From Eubacterium sp. AF16-48 (GTDB lineage: Bacteria > Bacillota > Clostridia > Lachnospirales > Lachnospiraceae): 8,824 bases of DNA. Where the stretch lies: the NCBI RefSeq assembly GCF_003479405.1, contig NZ_QUHB01000017.1, positions 1 to 8,824 of the forward strand. The letters are read 5' to 3'. Both the position numbers and the translations under genes were made by a program. The notes beneath the pieces were generated by a model. The model was given only the letters and a program-made list of their open reading frames with translations. It searched no databases and was not told the origin of the DNA. This document shows, piece after piece, positions 7,281 through 8,824 of the stretch; position 1 is the first letter of the stretch, and every line of letters starts with the position of its first letter.

Positions 7281-7309
7281 ATTATAGCACCCATACATCA
7301 GCCCCACAA
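7281..7309 (-). promoter_or_regulatory. Sigma-A-type promoter of the NTF2-like gene
   Basis: Minus-strand -10 box TATAAT (7286-7281), a perfect consensus match, preceded by TGC that forms an extended -10. The -35 box TTGTGG (7309-7304) matches three of six consensus bases and is separated by exactly 17 bases. Transcription would start near 7274, leaving a leader of about 25 bases before the TTG. It lies in the short gap directly after the orf19 stop codon. Confidence 0.78.
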
Positions 7310-7316
7310 TAAAATT

Positions 7317-7538
7317 TTATGCACCGATAATCTTATTGAACAGCTCTAACAGTACATCTTTCACACCGCCAGCATTGAATACCAAGCCGACAGCAATCAA
7401 GGCAACTACCAAGAAACCGATAAGTTTTGAAAACTCACGCTTGAACCCTAAGTAGATACCGATAACCACAATCGACATAAGCACTAAGCTCTGTGCGTTG
7501 CTTAAAAACCATTGATACAAATTTTGCCCGAAATTCAT
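7317..7538 (-). CDS. orf19: Orf19-like (TcpD-family) small conjugation membrane protein
   Basis: This 73-residue protein has two membrane helices, about residues 17-32 and 36-57, separated by a short basic turn (FKREF), and an amphipathic C-terminal end (VKDVLLELFNKIIGA). Size, layout and position directly after the relaxase match Tn916 Orf19 and the TcpD family (ConC-like in ICEBs1), small membrane components of the transfer channel. The ATG at 7538 follows the stop of the preceding 44-residue gene after a single base, with GAGG nine bases upstream inside that gene, so the two are probably translationally coupled. Immediately after its stop comes the promoter of the NTF2-like gene, which breaks the usual step from orf19 to ardA. 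Confidence 0.88.
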   Translation of the reverse strand: MNFGQNLYQWFLSNAQSLVLMSIVVIGIYLGFKREFSKLIGFLVVALIAVGLVFNAGGVKDVLLELFNKIIGA

Positions 7539-7539
7539 G

Positions 7540-7674
7540 TTATTTGTCCTCGCTTTCTTTTAATTTCTTCATTTCATAGTCAGCTCCTTTGCCAACACTT
7601 AAAATACACATCAAGGCTACGCCGATACCCGTTCCAACAGATACCAGCAGGAAGTCTTTCAATAATTCCCACAT
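7540..7674 (-). CDS. 44-residue DUF3789-like membrane peptide
   Basis: The gene begins with ATG at 7674 and encodes 44 residues, starting MWELLKDFLLVSVGTG. One membrane helix covers about residues 4-28 (it contains VSVGTGIGVALMCIL), followed by a charged tail (EMKKLKESEDK). I recall this type as a DUF3789-family peptide placed between mobT and orf19 in Tn916-like elements. The ribosome binding site TAGGAGTG begins with the TAG stop codon of mobT itself, and the stop codon is one base before the orf19 start, so translation of the three genes is tightly linked. No enzymatic role is visible; a structural or regulatory membrane role is inferred only from context. Its small size means it can be missed by automated gene calling. 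Confidence 0.82.
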   Translation of the reverse strand: MWELLKDFLLVSVGTGIGVALMCILSVGKGADYEMKKLKESEDK

Positions 7675-7687
7675 TTTTTCATCACTC

Positions 7688-8824
7688 CTAACTTTCTACT
7701 AAATCTTTTGCAGGGGTCGTCTGCTGTTTGATTATCATTTCATGCTTTTCTGTGAGCTTTGCCTGCTGTTCGATAGTTTTCATGTAGTCTGTTCCGTTTC
7801 CCTTATCAATCCTTTTCAGCATTTTCAAGGTCGGTGCTACCTGCCGTTGTACCCACCGCAATGTACGGTCTAAGGTGTAAGGCTCTGGCTTTGTCGTCAG
7901 CTTCAAGCTCTGTCTGTTATCGCCGATAAACCACGCCCAGCGGTCATTGAGTTTCCAGTCATTTTTTCGCTTGTCTGCTTCTTCATCAACAAACCGCACA
8001 TACTGGTTGATGATAGAAAAGGCAGTCTGCTCTGCGTCATAATAGGTCAGCAAATCTCGTACTGCATAATAGGCACGTTCATTTCTAAGCCGTATCTCAA
8101 AACGGTTGATAATGTCGGCTTCTTCCAGCGGTGTCCCTAACTTGACGTACTGCTCATAGTCCTTTTCATAGATACAGAAATACACATCTGATTTTAGCGA
8201 ACCAAGATAAAGGGTGCGTCCCATATATTCTCTGTCGTCCTCTCTATGCTTGATAAGCTCGCCCGACTGATAAAACTTATAACTTCTGGACTTTCCGATA
8301 TATTCCCGTTTCCTGCATTTTTCCGCAAGCTCTGGAATATCCAAAATACCCGTATGGTCGTTGATAGCAAGGTCGATACGCTTCATCACGCCACCGTCTA
8401 TGAGTGCGTCCATGAGAAAGTCATACCAACTTCTTTGTTGTGCCAGCAGGTAACTTTCAAACTGTCGGCAACCACGCCCCTTTAACTCTAAAAGGACACC
8501 TTTTTCTTCGTCAGCCGACGTATAGATAAAGATGTCCCCTAAAGAATAATGCTCCGTATAACTGTAATGTCCGTAATCTTCATGGAGCATATAATTGATA
8601 TTCAGTTTTAATATATCTTTGATGATGTGCTGTATATCCAGCGTGGGAAAACGAATTTTCACATAATCAAACAGCATGGTAAGCGGTACTTCTGGATTGA
8701 ACCTTGCCAGTTCCTTATGCAGAGTTTCCAGAAGTTCCTTTGACGGCTTCATTTTTCCACTTTCTATCTTGTTGAAATATTCCCTTGTGATACCAGAAGC
8801 CACCGCCAGCCTGCCTTGTGAGAT
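7688..8824 (-). CDS. mobT: MobT-type relaxase (Tn916 Orf20), N-terminus cut by right edge
   Basis: The frame is open to base 8824, so 378 residues are visible and the true start lies outside; the GTG at 8803 is an internal valine, not a start. Visible residues 1-30 are the end of a Cro/C1-type helix-turn-helix (SQGRLAVASGITREYFNKIE), used to bind DNA. After it comes the Rep_trans/replication-initiator-type relaxase domain: KGRGCRQFE (115-123), RIDLAIND (149-156, likely metal-binding strand) and the block from TLYLGS (204) to YEKDYEQY (226), then RFEIRLRNERAYY. This enzyme nicks one strand at oriT, with Orf21 as partner, and stays linked to the DNA end through a tyrosine that I cannot assign with certainty. 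It is nearly the same as Tn916 Orf20 in memory. It ends at a TAG that is part of the next gene's ribosome binding site. Confidence 0.95.
   Translation of the reverse strand: MSQGRLAVASGITREYFNKIESGKMKPSKELLETLHKELARFNPEVPLTMLFDYVKIRFPTLDIQHIIKDILKLNINYMLHEDYGHYSYTEHYSLGDIFIYTSADEEKGVLLELKGRGCRQFESYLLAQQRSWYDFLMDALIDGGVMKRIDLAINDHTGILDIPELAEKCRKREYIGKSRSYKFYQSGELIKHREDDREYMGRTLYLGSLKSDVYFCIYEKDYEQYVKLGTPLEEADIINRFEIRLRNERAYYAVRDLLTYYDAEQTAFSIINQYVRFVDEEADKRKNDWKLNDRWAWFIGDNRQSLKLTTKPEPYTLDRTLRWVQRQVAPTLKMLKRIDKGNGTDYMKTIEQQAKLTEKHEMIIKQQTTPAKDLVES

Noticed and set aside
6740..7680. Recurring GGAGTGATGA before several starts, considered as a regulatory repeat
   Set aside because: It is close to the extended complement of the 16S rRNA 3' end (AGGAGGTGATC), so ordinary ribosome binding explains it.
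8246..8485. Open frame of 79 codons on the plus strand inside mobT
   Set aside because: Shadow of the relaxase gene on the opposite strand; no ribosome site or recognisable domain.
8801..8803. GTG as the start of mobT
   Set aside because: The frame stays open to the window edge with residues that continue the helix-turn-helix, so this codon is an internal valine.
7675..8824. Search for oriT
   Set aside because: In Tn916 oriT lies upstream of orf20, beyond the right edge here; no comparable inverted repeats were noticed inside the window.

Overview
The window is an internal part of the conjugation module of a Tn916-family integrative and conjugative element (ICE) from a Gram-positive, Firmicutes-type host. 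Every supported gene lies on the minus strand, so the biological reading order runs from position 8824 down to 1. That order matches Tn916 orf20 to orf14: MobT relaxase (cut by the right edge), a 44-residue membrane peptide, an Orf19/TcpD-like membrane protein, ArdA antirestriction (orf18 position), Orf17/TcpE, Orf16 (VirB4-type ATPase), Orf15 (VirB6-like channel protein) and the start of Orf14 (cell-wall hydrolase, cut by the left edge). Host and element assignment rest on remembered protein families and gene order; no search was run.

Right part (7317-8824): mobT, the DUF3789-like peptide and orf19 are packed with almost no spacing. Middle part (5393-7316): this is the accessory stretch. It holds an AT-rich NTF2/SnoaL-like gene with its own promoter and terminator, a small unknown gene, two adjacent and clearly diverged ArdA-family genes, and a second terminator-like hairpin just before tcpE. 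Left part (1-5392): tcpE, virB4-like, virB6-like and lysozyme genes overlap end to end (23, 1 and 4 bases), as expected for co-translated parts of one membrane machine.

How the parts work together: MobT would nick and lead the element DNA; Orf19, Orf17 and Orf15 form membrane parts of the transfer channel; Orf16 supplies ATP-driven assembly or transport; Orf14 opens the peptidoglycan; the ArdA proteins would shield the incoming DNA from type I restriction in the recipient. The backbone is a known system. The less ordinary content is the low-GC cargo unit between orf19 and the ardA genes, the paired ArdA paralogues, and two terminators inside what is usually regarded as one long transfer operon. 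No resistance gene, integrase, oriT or CRISPR array is visible. There is no gene-free stretch longer than about 110 bases.
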